Of a stretch of DNA of 64,000 nt, positions 18,252-28,234 are shown in pieces; position 1 is the first letter of the stretch; each line of letters opens with the position of its first letter. The position numbers were made by a program, and so were the translations under genes. The notes beneath the pieces are model-generated. The model saw only the letters and a program-made list of their open reading frames with translations, had not been told where the DNA came from and did no database searches. This DNA is from Microbulbifer sp. Q7 (GTDB lineage: Bacteria > Pseudomonadota > Gammaproteobacteria > Pseudomonadales > Cellvibrionaceae): assembly GCF_001639145.1 (NCBI RefSeq), contig NZ_LROY01000001.1, positions 622,501-686,500 on the forward strand, in the 5' to 3' direction.

Positions 18252-19265
18252 ATGCGCGCATTTGTGACCGGCGGCACCGGCTTTCTCGGTGCCAACCTGA
18301 TCGAGCAGTTAGTCGGCGACGGCTGGCAGGTGACCGCGATGCACCGGGCCGGATCGGATACCGGGCGGCTGCGGCGGCTTGGGGCAATGCCGGTGCAGGC
18401 GTCGCTCGACGATGTGGACTCCCTGCGCGCGGCGCTGCCAGCGGACCTCGATGCGGTGTTCCATGTTGCCGGCAACACCAGTATGTGGCGTGGCGGCGAT
18501 GCGCAGCAGTGGCAGGACAATGTGGTGGGGTCAGCGAATCTGGCGCGCGTCGCCCGCGCGCATTTCGATCGCCAGGCCAAGCCCGGACGCATGATCGTCA
18601 CCAGCTCCATCTCGGCCTATGGCTACCACAAGGGCGTGATCAGTGAGGCCAGCCCCAAGCGCGCGCTGGAACCCCGCGATCACTACCACTACTCAAAACT
18701 CCAGGCAGAGCAGGCGGTGCAGGCGGAAATTGCCCACGGCCTCGATGCGGTCTTCCTGAATCCCTGCGCGATCGTTGGCAAGTACGATGTATCGAGCTGG
18801 GCGCAGACCTTTTTTCTGATGGCGGAAAACCGCCTGCCCGGTGTGCCACCGGGGGCGGGCTCCTTTTGCCACGCGGCGGCGGTGGCGCGTGCGCACATCG
18901 ATGCCTTCCAGCGCGGGCAGCGGGGGGAGAACTATATTCTGGCCGGTACCGATGCCAGTTTTCTCGAGTTCTTTGGCGTAATCGCCAGACTGCTAGGGGT
19001 CCCCGCACCCCGGCGCACCACGCCGGCGCCTGTGATACACACACTCGCCGCCTGCTCGGACCTGGTTTCCCGTGTCACCGGTCGCGAGCCCGCGGTTACG
19101 CCGCAGAAGGCCCGTATGCTGACCGATCGCGCCGTGGCCGACTGCCGCCGGGCACAGCGTGAACTGGGTTATCGCAATGACATAGCGCTTGAGGCTATGC
19201 TGCGGGAATCCCGCGACTGGCTGGTAGCCGAGGGGTTGTTGAAGCTGCCGCCGTCCAGACCATGA
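18252..19265 (+). CDS. NAD-dependent epimerase/dehydratase
   Basis: A 337-residue extended short-chain dehydrogenase related to dihydroflavonol 4-reductases. The Rossmann motif TGGTGFLGANL lies at residues 6-16, the SSISAYG strand near 118, and the catalytic pair in YHYSK near residue 142. GGGAGATT precedes ATG 18252. Substrate specificity cannot be read. It follows the prolyl oligopeptidase by 47 bases and may be co-transcribed. Confidence 0.88.
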   Translation: MRAFVTGGTGFLGANLIEQLVGDGWQVTAMHRAGSDTGRLRRLGAMPVQASLDDVDSLRAALPADLDAVFHVAGNTSMWRGGDAQQWQDNVVGSANLARVARAHFDRQAKPGRMIVTSSISAYGYHKGVISEASPKRALEPRDHYHYSKLQAEQAVQAEIAHGLDAVFLNPCAIVGKYDVSSWAQTFFLMAENRLPGVPPGAGSFCHAAAVARAHIDAFQRGQRGENYILAGTDASFLEFFGVIARLLGVPAPRRTTPAPVIHTLAACSDLVSRVTGREPAVTPQKARMLTDRAVADCRRAQRELGYRNDIALEAMLRESRDWLVAEGLLKLPPSRP

Positions 19266-19284
19266 CCATCACAAGGGTAAGTCG

Positions 19285-19371
19285 ATGATCCGCCGCAATA
19301 TCATTTTCATACTGGTGATGACGCTGCTGGTTCTGCAGCTGTTACAACACTATTTCTTTTCTGGCGCTTGA
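19285..19371 (+). CDS. Possible 28-residue single-span membrane peptide
   Basis: ATG 19285 opens a 28-codon frame: a basic start (MIRRN), a continuous hydrophobic stretch IIFILVMTLLVLQLL and an aromatic end. AAGGG at about 19274 gives a plausible ribosome site. It lies between the epimerase and mscS genes on the same strand. The basic-then-hydrophobic layout is typical of small membrane proteins, but chance cannot be excluded at this length. Confidence 0.35.
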   Translation: MIRRNIIFILVMTLLVLQLLQHYFFSGA

Positions 19372-19477
19372 TGGCGCTCCGGGGATTTCGCTGGCACTGG
19401 GTCAAGGATCTGGCATTGCCACCGACCCCTGGCATACTCTTGTGCGCCAATGACGCGTCAAAATGGGGGAACACTTT

Positions 19478-20332
19478 GTGGATGGATTGAAAGCGCAATT
19501 GGAAGAGCTGTGGCCCGTGGTGCTGGAGGTAGGCTTGAACCTGCTGTGGGCACTGCTGGCGCTACTGGTGACCTGGGTTGCCGCCAAGCTGGTTTCCCGC
19601 GCGGTCAACCGTCTTACCGAGCGCGGCATCGACGAGACCCTGGTGCCGGTGTTGGAGACCCTCGCCGTCTGGGCCACCTATGTCGTGGGTGGTCTGGTGG
19701 TGCTGGATATCTTCGGTGCCAATACCACCTCGCTGGTGGCGCTGCTGGGTGCCGCTGGCCTGGCGATCGGCCTGGCCCTCAAGGATACCCTGCAGAGTAT
19801 CGCCGCCGGTTTTGTGCTGCTGGGCCTGCGCCCCTTCCGAGTGGGTGAGACCATACAGTTCGGCAGCATTATTGGCACCGTGCGCAAAATCGGCCTGTTT
19901 ACCACCGAGCTGGATACACCGGATGGCTTGCGTATTTCGGCACCCAACGACAAGGTGTGGGGCGAGACTCTCACCAACTTCACCCGCAATGCCAGCCGTC
20001 GTATCGAGATCATTGCCAGTATTGCCTACGGCGACGATATCGAAACCGGCATGCGCGTGTTGCGCCAGCTGGTGGCGGAAGACCCGCGTATCCTGACCGA
20101 CCCGGAACCCGCGTACGCGGTGCGCGCCCTGGCGGACAGCTCGGTGAATATTCACCTGCGCGCCTGGACCAAGACCGACGAATACTGGGATGTGTACTGG
20201 GACCTGATGAAAAAGCTCAAGCCGGCGCTGGAGGCCGAAGGGCTCACCATTCCGTTCCCGCAGCGCGAGCTGCATATTGTCCGTGGTGACGAAAAGAAAA
20301 TAACCCGGCCGGAGGTGCTGGAACAGGAGTGA
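19478..20332 (+). CDS. Small-conductance mechanosensitive channel, MscS family
   Basis: A roughly 284-residue MscS-type channel that opens under membrane tension to release solutes in hypo-osmotic shock. It has three N-terminal transmembrane segments, the pore helix TTSLVALLGAAGLAIGLALKD and the following TLQSIAAGFVLL, then the beta domain with FRVGETIQFG and the C-terminal PFPQRELHIV. The frame opens at ATG 19463, but GTG 19478 has GGGGGA eight bases upstream and is preferred. The length matches E. coli MscS (286). Confidence 0.93.
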   Translation: MDGLKAQLEELWPVVLEVGLNLLWALLALLVTWVAAKLVSRAVNRLTERGIDETLVPVLETLAVWATYVVGGLVVLDIFGANTTSLVALLGAAGLAIGLALKDTLQSIAAGFVLLGLRPFRVGETIQFGSIIGTVRKIGLFTTELDTPDGLRISAPNDKVWGETLTNFTRNASRRIEIIASIAYGDDIETGMRVLRQLVAEDPRILTDPEPAYAVRALADSSVNIHLRAWTKTDEYWDVYWDLMKKLKPALEAEGLTIPFPQRELHIVRGDEKKITRPEVLEQE

Positions 20333-20511
20333 GGTGCCCGGCGGCCTTAACTGGCCGGCGACTGATCCCGTGTGACAGCAGTTTCATCGCAGGCCGGTCG
20401 ACGAGAACACGGCGCGGTGTCATGGTAGCCGGCTGAATTTTTTTAAACAGAACACTTTTGTCCAAACCTATAAAACGTTCCTTTCAACATTCCTTTCGAA
20501 GAGGCAAGACT

Positions 20512-22401
20512 ATGCGCAAGGCGCTCCTGAGTCTGGTGATTGCGGCCGCGGTGGCCGGTTGCCAGCAAAGCGAAGATCCAAAAAAACAAACCGAACAGGC
20601 CAACGCCGCCCAGTCCGGTGAGCAGGCTACCCAGCTGCCGCTGACCCCGGAAGACCACCAGCAGGACGAGACCAAGCGCCTGACCGAGTGGTTTGATACC
20701 AAGTTCGAAGAACAGCTGCAGTTCAGCCCGATCCAGCTCAGCTATCTGGGTCGCAAAGACCAGTACGGCAAGATCGACGACATGAGCAAGGCCGCCAATG
20801 AGCGCGAGCTGGCCTGGAAGAAGGCCACCGTCGAGGAAATGAAACAGCAGTTCGACTACGACAAGCTGACCACCGAAGGCAAAGAGTCCTACGACCTGTG
20901 GATTCAGCAGTATGAGCAGTCGAAAGCCAACCAGCCGTTCTGGGATCACAGCTACTTTGCCAGCGAGCTGGGTGGCCCGGAGGCGCAGTTTCCCACCTTC
21001 CTGATCAACCAGCACAAGGTAGATACCGAGCAGGACATGCGCGACTACATCAGCCGCATCGGCGGTATCAGCCGCGCCCTGGGTCAGCTGCTGGAGCGCG
21101 CACAGGGTTCGGCCGGGAAAGGCATTCGTCCGCCCCAGTTCGCCTATGACCTGGCGATCGAGCGCGCACAGAAGGTCACCGCTGGCCAGCCGTTTGGTGA
21201 GGGTGATGACGCGCCGTTGATGAGCGACGCGAAAAAGAAAATCGCCGCGCTGAAAGAGGCAGGCACCATCGATGACGCGACCGCCAAGGACCTGCAGTCA
21301 GCGGTAGAAAAAGCCCTCACCGGTGAAATGAAGCCGTCTTACGATGCCTATATCGCATGGCTGAAGGAAGACCGTGTCAACGCTGACGAAGTGCCGAAAG
21401 GTGTCTCCAACCTGCCGGACGGCGAAAGCTACTACACCAACCGCCTCGCCAACTACACCACCCTGCCGCTGACCGCAGAAGAAGTGCACCAGATTGGTCT
21501 GGATGAAGTGGCACGTATCCGCAAGGAAATGGAAGCGATCAAGGAGCAGGTTGGTTTCGACGGCAACCTGCAGGAGTTCTTCACCTATATCCGTACCGAT
21601 GACAAGTTCTACTACCCGAACACCGATGAGGGTCGCAAGGAATACCTCGAAGAAGTGGAAGGCTACCTGGCGGATATCGAAGCCAAGCTGCCGGAATACT
21701 TCGGTATCCTGCCCAAGGCGAAACTGGTGGTAAAACGGGTTGAGCCGTTCCGCGAAGTGCCCGGTGGTGCCCAGCACTACGTACCCGGCACCCCGGACGG
21801 TGCCCGCCCGGGTACTTACTATGTGCATATGTCTGACATGACGGCACTCTCCACGGCGGACATGGAAACCGTGACCTACCACGAGGGCAGCCCGGGTCAC
21901 CACATGCAGATCTCCATCGCCCAGGAACTGGAGAATATCCCGCAGTTCCGCACCCAGGCGAGCTTTACCCCCTATATCGAGGGCTGGGCGCTGTATTCAG
22001 AGAAGCTGTCCAAGGAAATGGGCCAGTTTAAAGATCCCTACCGCGACTTCGGCCGCCTGACCGCAGAAATGTGGCGTGCGATTCGCCTGGTTGTGGACAC
22101 CGGCATGCACGCGAAAGGCTGGAGCCAGGACCAGGCGGTGGAATACTTCCTGGAAAACTCCGCGATTCCCGAGGGTGCAGTGCGCTCCGAAGTGCGTCGC
22201 TACCTGACCTACCCGGGCCAGGCCACGGCGTACAAAATCGGCATGCTGAAAATCGAAGAGCTGCGCGCCAGCGCGGAAAAAACACTGGGTGACCAGTTCG
22301 ATATCCGCGCCTTCCACGACACGGTACTGGGTGGTGGCGCCCTGCCGTTGCCGCTGCTGGAAAAGCGTGTGAACAGCTGGGTCGACAGCGTTAAAAACTG
22401 A
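20512..22401 (+). CDS. DUF885 family peptidase-like lipoprotein
   Basis: A 629-residue DUF885 protein, a family with an M32/gluzincin-like fold. The signal peptide has a lipobox AVAGC (Cys16), so it is probably periplasmic and lipid-anchored. The zinc-site pattern TYHEGSPGHHMQ and the downstream YIEGWALYSEKL are the family's conserved motifs. ATG 20512 follows GAAGAGG and is chosen over the upstream in-frame start at 20458. It probably cleaves peptides, though members are poorly characterised. A clear terminator follows. Confidence 0.92.
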   Translation: MRKALLSLVIAAAVAGCQQSEDPKKQTEQANAAQSGEQATQLPLTPEDHQQDETKRLTEWFDTKFEEQLQFSPIQLSYLGRKDQYGKIDDMSKAANERELAWKKATVEEMKQQFDYDKLTTEGKESYDLWIQQYEQSKANQPFWDHSYFASELGGPEAQFPTFLINQHKVDTEQDMRDYISRIGGISRALGQLLERAQGSAGKGIRPPQFAYDLAIERAQKVTAGQPFGEGDDAPLMSDAKKKIAALKEAGTIDDATAKDLQSAVEKALTGEMKPSYDAYIAWLKEDRVNADEVPKGVSNLPDGESYYTNRLANYTTLPLTAEEVHQIGLDEVARIRKEMEAIKEQVGFDGNLQEFFTYIRTDDKFYYPNTDEGRKEYLEEVEGYLADIEAKLPEYFGILPKAKLVVKRVEPFREVPGGAQHYVPGTPDGARPGTYYVHMSDMTALSTADMETVTYHEGSPGHHMQISIAQELENIPQFRTQASFTPYIEGWALYSEKLSKEMGQFKDPYRDFGRLTAEMWRAIRLVVDTGMHAKGWSQDQAVEYFLENSAIPEGAVRSEVRRYLTYPGQATAYKIGMLKIEELRASAEKTLGDQFDIRAFHDTVLGGGALPLPLLEKRVNSWVDSVKN

Positions 22402-22419
22402 TCCGATCCAGGATGACAA

Positions 22420-22447
22420 TAGCGGGCCTCGTGCCCGCTATTTTTTT
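22420..22447 (+). terminator. Rho-independent terminator after DUF885 gene
   Basis: An eight-pair stem TAGCGGGC/GCCCGCTA with loop CTCGT (22420-22440) is followed by seven T. Confidence 0.92.
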
Positions 22448-22635
22448 GCCTGCAATTTCCTTTGGTTTGCCTGACCTGGCGCCACGTCGAATTTCAAATT
22501 TGGATCACAAAAGCCGCGCCAATCATGGATTCTGTGATTAAAGGCGCAGTTAGCCACAACTGAAAAATTATTTTGATCCGCTCTCCAGATTCTCCCGTAG
22601 ATACCCCCACACGAAAACACATACGGATATGAAAT

Positions 22636-23412
22636 ATGTTGAACATCAAACAGAGTGCACTGGCTGTTGCTGTGGGATTGGCAAGTGCCAATGCGTTGGC
22701 GGATGGTTTCTATCTGTCCGGCAGTCTCAGCTACAACGACATGGACGACACCTATAACGACGGTAGCTTTACCGAGGCCTTCTTTACCGGGCCCGGCACA
22801 ACCATCCCCGCCGGTGTTGCGCTTCCCGCCGGTACCGCTGTGGGCTGGAATACCGACGTAGACAGTGGCGCAGGTGCGAACTTGGCCATTGGTTGGCAGA
22901 TGGACGAGCTGCGCTTTGAGGCGGAATACGCATACGCCAGTCACGATGTGGATACCCACAAAAATGTGATGGCGGCGGGTATCGACCTCAGCAACGAAGA
23001 TGCGGCGGTACTGGTCAGCGGTGCTCCGGGCAATCTCGGTATCTCTGTGGCCGACCTGGTTGCGGATGGACGCGGTGATTTTTCTACCGATTATCTGTTT
23101 TTTAATGTGTTTTACGATTTTGATGCCAGCTGGACGCTCAAGCCCTATATCGGTGCCGGTATCGGCAATGCCTGGGTGGATGTGGAATACAACCCCTCTG
23201 GTGTTGGCATTATCGATGACGACGACAGCGTATTTGCCTATCAGGTAATGGCGGGCCTGAACTACTGGTGTAGTGAGCAGCTCAGCTTTTTCGGTGGTCT
23301 GCGCTGGCGTCAAACCGATGACATTGAAGTGAATGCCGATTTACTGCCCGCAAGCTTCGACATCGAAAATGAAAGCTGGCTAGCTGAAGTAGGCGTACGC
23401 TGGAGTTTCTGA
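22636..23412 (+). CDS. Small outer-membrane beta-barrel protein
   Basis: A 258-residue porin-like outer-membrane protein. It has a signal peptide ending ANALA, alternating hydrophobic strands such as FYLSGSLSYND, LRFEAEYAYAS and LKPYIGAGIGNAW, and a C-terminal VGVRWSF ending in Phe, the usual assembly signal. It resembles the OmpA-like/OmpW-size eight-stranded barrels. The function is unknown. A shrunken relative of residues about 114-141 plus 236-258 survives at 30082-30264. Confidence 0.85.
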   Translation: MLNIKQSALAVAVGLASANALADGFYLSGSLSYNDMDDTYNDGSFTEAFFTGPGTTIPAGVALPAGTAVGWNTDVDSGAGANLAIGWQMDELRFEAEYAYASHDVDTHKNVMAAGIDLSNEDAAVLVSGAPGNLGISVADLVADGRGDFSTDYLFFNVFYDFDASWTLKPYIGAGIGNAWVDVEYNPSGVGIIDDDDSVFAYQVMAGLNYWCSEQLSFFGGLRWRQTDDIEVNADLLPASFDIENESWLAEVGVRWSF

Positions 23413-23802
23413 ATTTGGGTGACAAGCCCAAAAAACCCAGCGATGGATCGCTGGATCGAAGTGCCCCTCTCCCCCGTTTGGCGCTTCGAAAAATGATTGC
23501 ATCCTGCCGTTGCAATCAGGGTTGAGAAAGGCATGGATGCCGTTCCCGGCCCAAACCCTCCCTTACGGGTGCGCATCCCCCTGCGCATCTTTGAGTTGCC
23601 CCTTTTGCCGCCTTTTCAAGGCGGCTTTCTTTTTCCCCAGCATCCGGCGTCTAGTTTGGCGAATACGCCACGAGTGCAGTCGCTACATCCTGCTAAATTG
23701 AATCGGTGGTACGCACCAAATTCGCATGTAAATCCGGGCATATCAGGGGCTGGTCACCGCAAGTTTCCTCACCGGTATCATTGAACGACACAGGATGGCG
23801 CA
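23413..23802. other. Intergenic region, barrel gene / ppk2
   Basis: No gene is supported. Hairpins are seen at 23437-23454 (CCAGCGAT/ATCGCTGG) and 23495-23517 (GATTGCA/TGCAATC), and a terminator at 23607-23634. The octamer TGCGCATC occurs twice at about 23571-23589. The ppk2 promoter should lie in the last 150 bases but no clear hexamers stand out. Confidence 0.4.
23607..23634 (+). terminator. Rho-independent terminator
   Basis: Stem GCCGCC/GGCGGC with loop TTTTCAA (23607-23625) is followed by TTTCTTTTT. It lies nearly 200 bases after the barrel gene, so it may end a longer 3' untranslated region or an unseen transcript. Confidence 0.75.
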
Positions 23803-24687
23803 TTGAATTTTTACAAGGAATTCCGGGTATTGTCCGGCAGCAAGGTAAAGCTGGATAAAATCGACGCCTCTTATCATGGTGATCTCGACGATGGCGACGC
23901 GGCCTTGCCGCTGATTGAAGAATACAAAAAGAAACTGCGCGAATTGCAGTATCGGATGTATGCGGAGCACAAGCGCTCCCTGCTGATCTGTTTACAGGGA
24001 CGTGATGCCGCCGGCAAGGATGGTGCCATCAACCATGTGCTGGGTGCGATGAATCCGCAGGGGTGCACCGTAACCGGGTTCAAGCAGCCATCGAAAGCCG
24101 AGGCCGAGCATGATTTCCTGTGGCGCTGCCACAAGGTCACTCCCCGACGCGGACATGTGGCCATATTCAACCGCTCGCATTATGAGGATGTGCTGGTGCA
24201 GCGGGTACACAAGCTGGTGCCGAAAAAAGTGTGGTCGGGCCGCTTCGCGCACATCAACAACTTTGAAAAGCTATTGGCCGATAACGACACCACGGTGCTC
24301 AAGTTTTATCTGCATATCGATGCGCAAGAGCAGCTGGAGCGTTTCAAGAAGCGTATCGACGATCCCGCGCGACACTGGAAAATCAGTGCGAGCGACTATT
24401 CCGAGGCGCACTACTGGGACGAGTACACCCATGCGTTTGAAGATGTTCTGGAAAAATGCAGCACCGAATATGCGCCCTGGTTCATTATTCCTGCGAATAA
24501 AAAATGGTTTCGCAATCTGGCCATATCACAGATCGTGGTGTCGGCGCTGGAATCCCTGGATATGCAGTTCCCCAAGCCCACCGTGGATATCGACAGCATT
24601 CGCCAGAAATACCATGCGCTGAATGCCGCTGTGGATGGGGATGCGGGCGCGCGCCCGGACAGGAAAAACAAGGGCCGTAAAAAATAA
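23803..24687 (+). CDS. Polyphosphate kinase 2 family protein
   Basis: A 294-residue PPK2-type phosphotransferase, which moves phosphate between polyphosphate and nucleotides. Walker A motif GRDAAGKDG is at about residue 67, the NRSHYEDVLV lid-region motif at about 125, and the basic FKKRIDDPARHWK block at about 185. The start is TTG 23803 with AGGA nearby; no ATG is available in frame upstream. The N-terminus (residues 11-18, GSKVKLDK) matches the family. Whether it prefers nucleoside mono- or diphosphates is not decided here. Confidence 0.93.
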   Translation: MNFYKEFRVLSGSKVKLDKIDASYHGDLDDGDAALPLIEEYKKKLRELQYRMYAEHKRSLLICLQGRDAAGKDGAINHVLGAMNPQGCTVTGFKQPSKAEAEHDFLWRCHKVTPRRGHVAIFNRSHYEDVLVQRVHKLVPKKVWSGRFAHINNFEKLLADNDTTVLKFYLHIDAQEQLERFKKRIDDPARHWKISASDYSEAHYWDEYTHAFEDVLEKCSTEYAPWFIIPANKKWFRNLAISQIVVSALESLDMQFPKPTVDIDSIRQKYHALNAAVDGDAGARPDRKNKGRKK

Positions 24688-24711
24688 TCGGCAGCGTCGT
24701 GCGGCAAGCGC

Positions 24712-24740
24712 GCTGCCCGGTGCGGACAGCGCCGGGCAGC
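24712..24740. terminator. Stem-loop between convergent ppk2 and malic enzyme genes
   Basis: A nine-pair stem GCTGCCCGG/CCGGGCAGC with an 11-base loop lies between two convergent stop codons. There is no T-tract on either strand, so it is only a candidate terminator. Confidence 0.45.
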
Positions 24741-24766
24741 AACAACGGTTGGCGGAACAGCAGGGC

Positions 24767-26446
24767 CTAGAACGCCACGCGGCGATAGCGCCGGTAATTC
24801 GGCGACCAGAAGTTCTTTTCGATATTCATCGCCAGTTTCTCAGAGGTAATCCCCGGCGCAACGCCGTCTTCCTGGGCCTGCAGGCCCACGGCCATGGCGA
24901 TGGCCTTGCCCACCGCGCGGATGTCGGACAGCGAGGGCAGCAGCGCACCGCTGCCTTTCTGTACCACTGGTGCATGTTCCGCCAGCGCATTGGACGCGGC
25001 CATCAGCATATTCTCGGTCACGCGATTGGCGTTGGCGGCGATCACGCCGAGGCCGATACCCGGGAAGATGTACACATTGTTGCACTGGGCAATGGGGTAC
25101 TTCTTGCCATTAAGCTCTACCGGCTCGAACGGGCTGCCGGTGGCCACCATGGCCTCGCCGCCGGTCCACTCCAGCACTTCCTGAGGGGTGGCTTCCGCGC
25201 GCGACGTGGGGTTCGACAGCGGCATCACCAGTGGGCGCTTGCAGCCCTTGTGCAGGGCTTCTATCACCGGCTGGGTAAACAGACCGCCCTGGCCGGAAAC
25301 ACCGATGAGAATGGTGGGCTTTACGTGCTCGATCAGGGTTTGCAGGTCCCACTCGGGCGACTGCGGGTACTTGTCGGTGCTCTGCGCCAGCTTCTGCTGG
25401 AAATCGTGCAGGCCCTTCATGTCACTGGTGACCAGTCCGTAGCGGTCGAACATGAAGATGCGTTCCCGGGCCTTGGCTTCACTCAGGCCCTCGTTGACCA
25501 TCGCCGACACCACCTGCTCGGCGATGCCGCAGCCGGCAGAGCCCGCACCTACCACCAGTACTTTCTGCTTGGCCAGTGACTCGTCCTTGGCCTTGCACGC
25601 CGCCAGCATGGTGCCGAGCGCCACGGATGCGGTGCCCTGAATATCGTCATTGAAGCAGCATACCTTGTCGCGATAGCGCTGCAGGATGGGCATGGCGTTG
25701 GTCTGGGCAAAGTCCTCAAACTGGATCAGTACCTTGGGCCAGCGACGTTTGACCGCGGCGATGAACTCCTCGATAAACTCGTCGTACTCCTCCTGCGAGA
25801 TACGCTCGTTGCGCCAGCCCATGTACATGGGGTCGTTCAGCAGGGTGCGGTTGTTGGTGCCCACATCCAAGGTGACCGGCAGGGTGTAGGCCGGGCTGAT
25901 GCCGCCACAGGCGGTGTACAGCGACAGCTTGCCGATGGGGATGCCCATGCCGCCGATCCCCTGGTCGCCGAGGCCGAGAATGCGCTCGCCGTCCGTGACC
26001 ACAATTACCTTCACATTCTCCTTGGTGGCGCTGCGCAGGATGTCGTCCATGTGCTTGCGGTCCGGATAGGACACAAACAGGCCGCGGTGGTTGCGGTAAA
26101 TGTTGGAGAACTCCTCACAGGCGGCACCCACCGTCGGCGTGTAGATAATCGGCAGCATCTCTTCGATATGCTGCTCGATCAGGCGGAAGAACAGCGTTTC
26201 GTTGTCGTCCTGGATTGCGCGCAGATAGATGTGGCGCTCCAGGTCCGTGCGGCACTGCTGGTACTGGTGGTAGGCGCGGCGCACCTGCTCGGTGATGGAT
26301 TCCACGTTGTTGGGCAGCAGGCCAATCAGGTTGAACTCGATGCGCTCCTGCAGGGAGAAGGCACTGCCCTTGTTGAGCAATGGGATTTCCAGCAGGGAGG
26401 GGCCGGCATGGGGGATATACAGTGGACGTTTGTCTTTCTGGCTCAT
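24767..26446 (-). CDS. maeA: NAD-dependent malic enzyme
   Basis: A 559-residue malate dehydrogenase (oxaloacetate-decarboxylating) that converts malate to pyruvate and CO2. Key motifs are [33 protein letters not shown], the catalytic FEDFAQTNA with [16 protein letters not shown], the Rossmann [12 protein letters not shown] and the late [14 protein letters not shown]. The size and N-terminus match E. coli MaeA/SfcA. A weak promoter (AAGACA and TAAAAT on the minus strand, about 26620-26591) lies upstream. The gene is transcribed alone. Confidence 0.96.
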   Translation of the reverse strand: MSQKDKRPLYIPHAGPSLLEIPLLNKGSAFSLQERIEFNLIGLLPNNVESITEQVRRAYHQYQQCRTDLERHIYLRAIQDDNETLFFRLIEQHIEEMLPIIYTPTVGAACEEFSNIYRNHRGLFVSYPDRKHMDDILRSATKENVKVIVVTDGERILGLGDQGIGGMGIPIGKLSLYTACGGISPAYTLPVTLDVGTNNRTLLNDPMYMGWRNERISQEEYDEFIEEFIAAVKRRWPKVLIQFEDFAQTNAMPILQRYRDKVCCFNDDIQGTASVALGTMLAACKAKDESLAKQKVLVVGAGSAGCGIAEQVVSAMVNEGLSEAKARERIFMFDRYGLVTSDMKGLHDFQQKLAQSTDKYPQSPEWDLQTLIEHVKPTILIGVSGQGGLFTQPVIEALHKGCKRPLVMPLSNPTSRAEATPQEVLEWTGGEAMVATGSPFEPVELNGKKYPIAQCNNVYIFPGIGLGVIAANANRVTENMLMAASNALAEHAPVVQKGSGALLPSLSDIRAVGKAIAMAVGLQAQEDGVAPGITSEKLAMNIEKNFWSPNYRRYRRVAF

Positions 26447-26717
26447 AAAAACAGCAAGGAATTCGGCAGTTGAAATTTGGGCTCTGCGCAGTGTTGCGCG
26501 TTGTCGTACAAGAGACGCACAAGAGGCACGCAGACGGCGCGCAAGAGACGCGCTACGGGCTCTTTGTAGCGTAGCGGATCAGGGGCGGGCATTTTACGCT
26601 GGAGTGACGCTATGTGTCTTTTGAATTGGCGAAAACGCCCGCCGTTTCGGCCCCACTGGCCCATATCGCGCTGGGCTGCTTAAATGACGGCCTATCCATC
26701 CGCAAATGAGGACACCG

Positions 26718-27107
26718 ATGTTCACTTACCAGGTCGAGCCACGCTTCAGCGAAACCGACGCCCTCGGGCATATCAACAATACGGTCGTGCCCGTATGGTT
26801 CGAGCAGGGACGCACGCCCATTTTCCAGCTGTTCAACCCGGAGCTCAATCTGCGCCAGTGGAACCTGATCCTGAAAAAGATGGAAGTGGATTTTGTGGCC
26901 CAGATTTATCTGTATTCACCGGTGGAGATCCGCACCACCCTGAGTGCGGTGGGCAATACTTCGATGACCATTCACCAGGAGATCTGGCAAAACGAAAAGT
27001 TGGTGGCGCAGGGGGATTGCGTGATGGTGCACTTCGATTACCAGAAGCAGACGAAGGCGCCGATTCCGGACGAGGTGCGGGAAAAGCTGATCCCGCATCT
27101 TGCCTGA
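26718..27107 (+). CDS. Acyl-CoA thioesterase, hotdog fold
   Basis: A 129-residue single hotdog-fold thioesterase of the 4-hydroxybenzoyl-CoA thioesterase/FadM type. The RFSETDALGHINNT motif with the catalytic-type Asp and the VPVWFEQGRTP helix are clear. ATG 26718 has GAGG about seven bases upstream; an in-frame ATG at 26706 overlaps that site and is less likely. The acyl substrate is not known. Confidence 0.9.
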   Translation: MFTYQVEPRFSETDALGHINNTVVPVWFEQGRTPIFQLFNPELNLRQWNLILKKMEVDFVAQIYLYSPVEIRTTLSAVGNTSMTIHQEIWQNEKLVAQGDCVMVHFDYQKQTKAPIPDEVREKLIPHLA

Positions 27108-27133
27108 GTGGATGTTACGGGGATTGAGAATGA

Positions 27134-28234
27134 CTAGGCGCCAACCACCTGGTTGCGCCCGGCCGTCTTGGCGCGGTACATGCGTGAATCCGCCTCTGCC
27201 AGCAGGTGGCTGTGGTTCGGTTCCGCCGCACCGCCCTCGGCCACGCCAAAACTGATGGAGATGCGCGCACTCTCCGCATAGCTGTCACTGAGCGCCGCGA
27301 CTTTTTTACGCAATTTTTCCGCTAGTATGCCGCCGCCTTCGACGTCCGTATTCGGCAGCAGGATCAGAAATTCCTCACCGCCCCAGCGTGCGACTATGTC
27401 GTCGCTGCGGGTGTTCTCCCGCAACACCTTTGCCACATCCTGCAAAACGCGGTCACCGAAACTGTGCCCAAAGGTATCGTTGATGGTCTTGAAGTTGTCC
27501 AGGTCGCCAATCAGCACCGAGTAACGCCCGGCCAGCTCCCGGTTGCGGCGCTCCAGCTCGGAAATGGCCTTGTAGGCTTCGCGGCGGTTGGACAGCCCGG
27601 TCAGGGCATCGGTACAGGCGTGATTCTCCAGCTCGGCGGTGAGCTGGTGCAGCATCTTTTGTGTCTGGTGGCGGCTGCTGTCGAGAATCGCGGTCAGCGC
27701 GGTTAGCGCGCCGAACACGGCAATAAAGCGCGCGCGGTGAGCGGTATCGTATTGCGCCAGCAGGCCGGGGAAGTCCGGGTAGAACAGGATCAGTGCGGTT
27801 GCACCACCAATACCGGCGAGGGTGACCGTGCCCCATTTATAGCCGTACAGGTTGATGAACCCCGGCACCAGCATCACCGCCCACATCAAGCCGGTGTTGT
27901 TCACGCCGCCCGACAACAGCAGGTAGAAATAGAGCACCAGGAGCAGGGCGCCCACCAGCAGCGGCGTCTTGCGGCTCGGGCCCGCCACGTTCACGCCGAT
28001 GTAGGCCAGCAGGATGATGCCCGCAACCGCGAACAGTGTGGTGGCCAGAAATAGATCGGCGCCCATCAGTGCGATCACGCCCATGGCACCGGTAATGGCC
28101 AGGGAAAAAATTAGCATGTAGCCGGAGGCCTGGATGCGGCGGCGCAGCTCCAGACCCCGTACACGGCTGATCGGATCGGTGCTGTTGGTGTCGCGATCGT
28201 GCGCGCTATTGGTCGATGTCGCTGCGAATTCCAT
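27134..28234 (-). CDS. Membrane diguanylate cyclase (GGDEF)
   Basis: A 366-residue protein that should make cyclic di-GMP. Residues about 35-185 form five or six transmembrane segments, and the C-terminal 170 residues are a GGDEF domain with active site RWGGEEF. An inhibitory I-site RxxD (RSDD) sits exactly five residues before it. LIGDLDNFKTINDTFGH provides the metal site. No other sensory domain is seen, so the membrane part is the likely input. Confidence 0.95.
   Translation of the reverse strand: MEFAATSTNSAHDRDTNSTDPISRVRGLELRRRIQASGYMLIFSLAITGAMGVIALMGADLFLATTLFAVAGIILLAYIGVNVAGPSRKTPLLVGALLLVLYFYLLLSGGVNNTGLMWAVMLVPGFINLYGYKWGTVTLAGIGGATALILFYPDFPGLLAQYDTAHRARFIAVFGALTALTAILDSSRHQTQKMLHQLTAELENHACTDALTGLSNRREAYKAISELERRNRELAGRYSVLIGDLDNFKTINDTFGHSFGDRVLQDVAKVLRENTRSDDIVARWGGEEFLILLPNTDVEGGGILAEKLRKKVAALSDSYAESARISISFGVAEGGAAEPNHSHLLAEADSRMYRAKTAGRNQVVGA

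Noticed and set aside
23740..23800. PHO box upstream of the polyphosphate kinase 2 gene
   Set aside because: TGGTCACCGCAAGTTTCC has only partial resemblance to half-sites and no 11-base phasing.
26520..26570. Short tandem-like AAGAG-ACGC units upstream of the malic enzyme gene
   Set aside because: The units are irregular and few; no consistent period could be seen.
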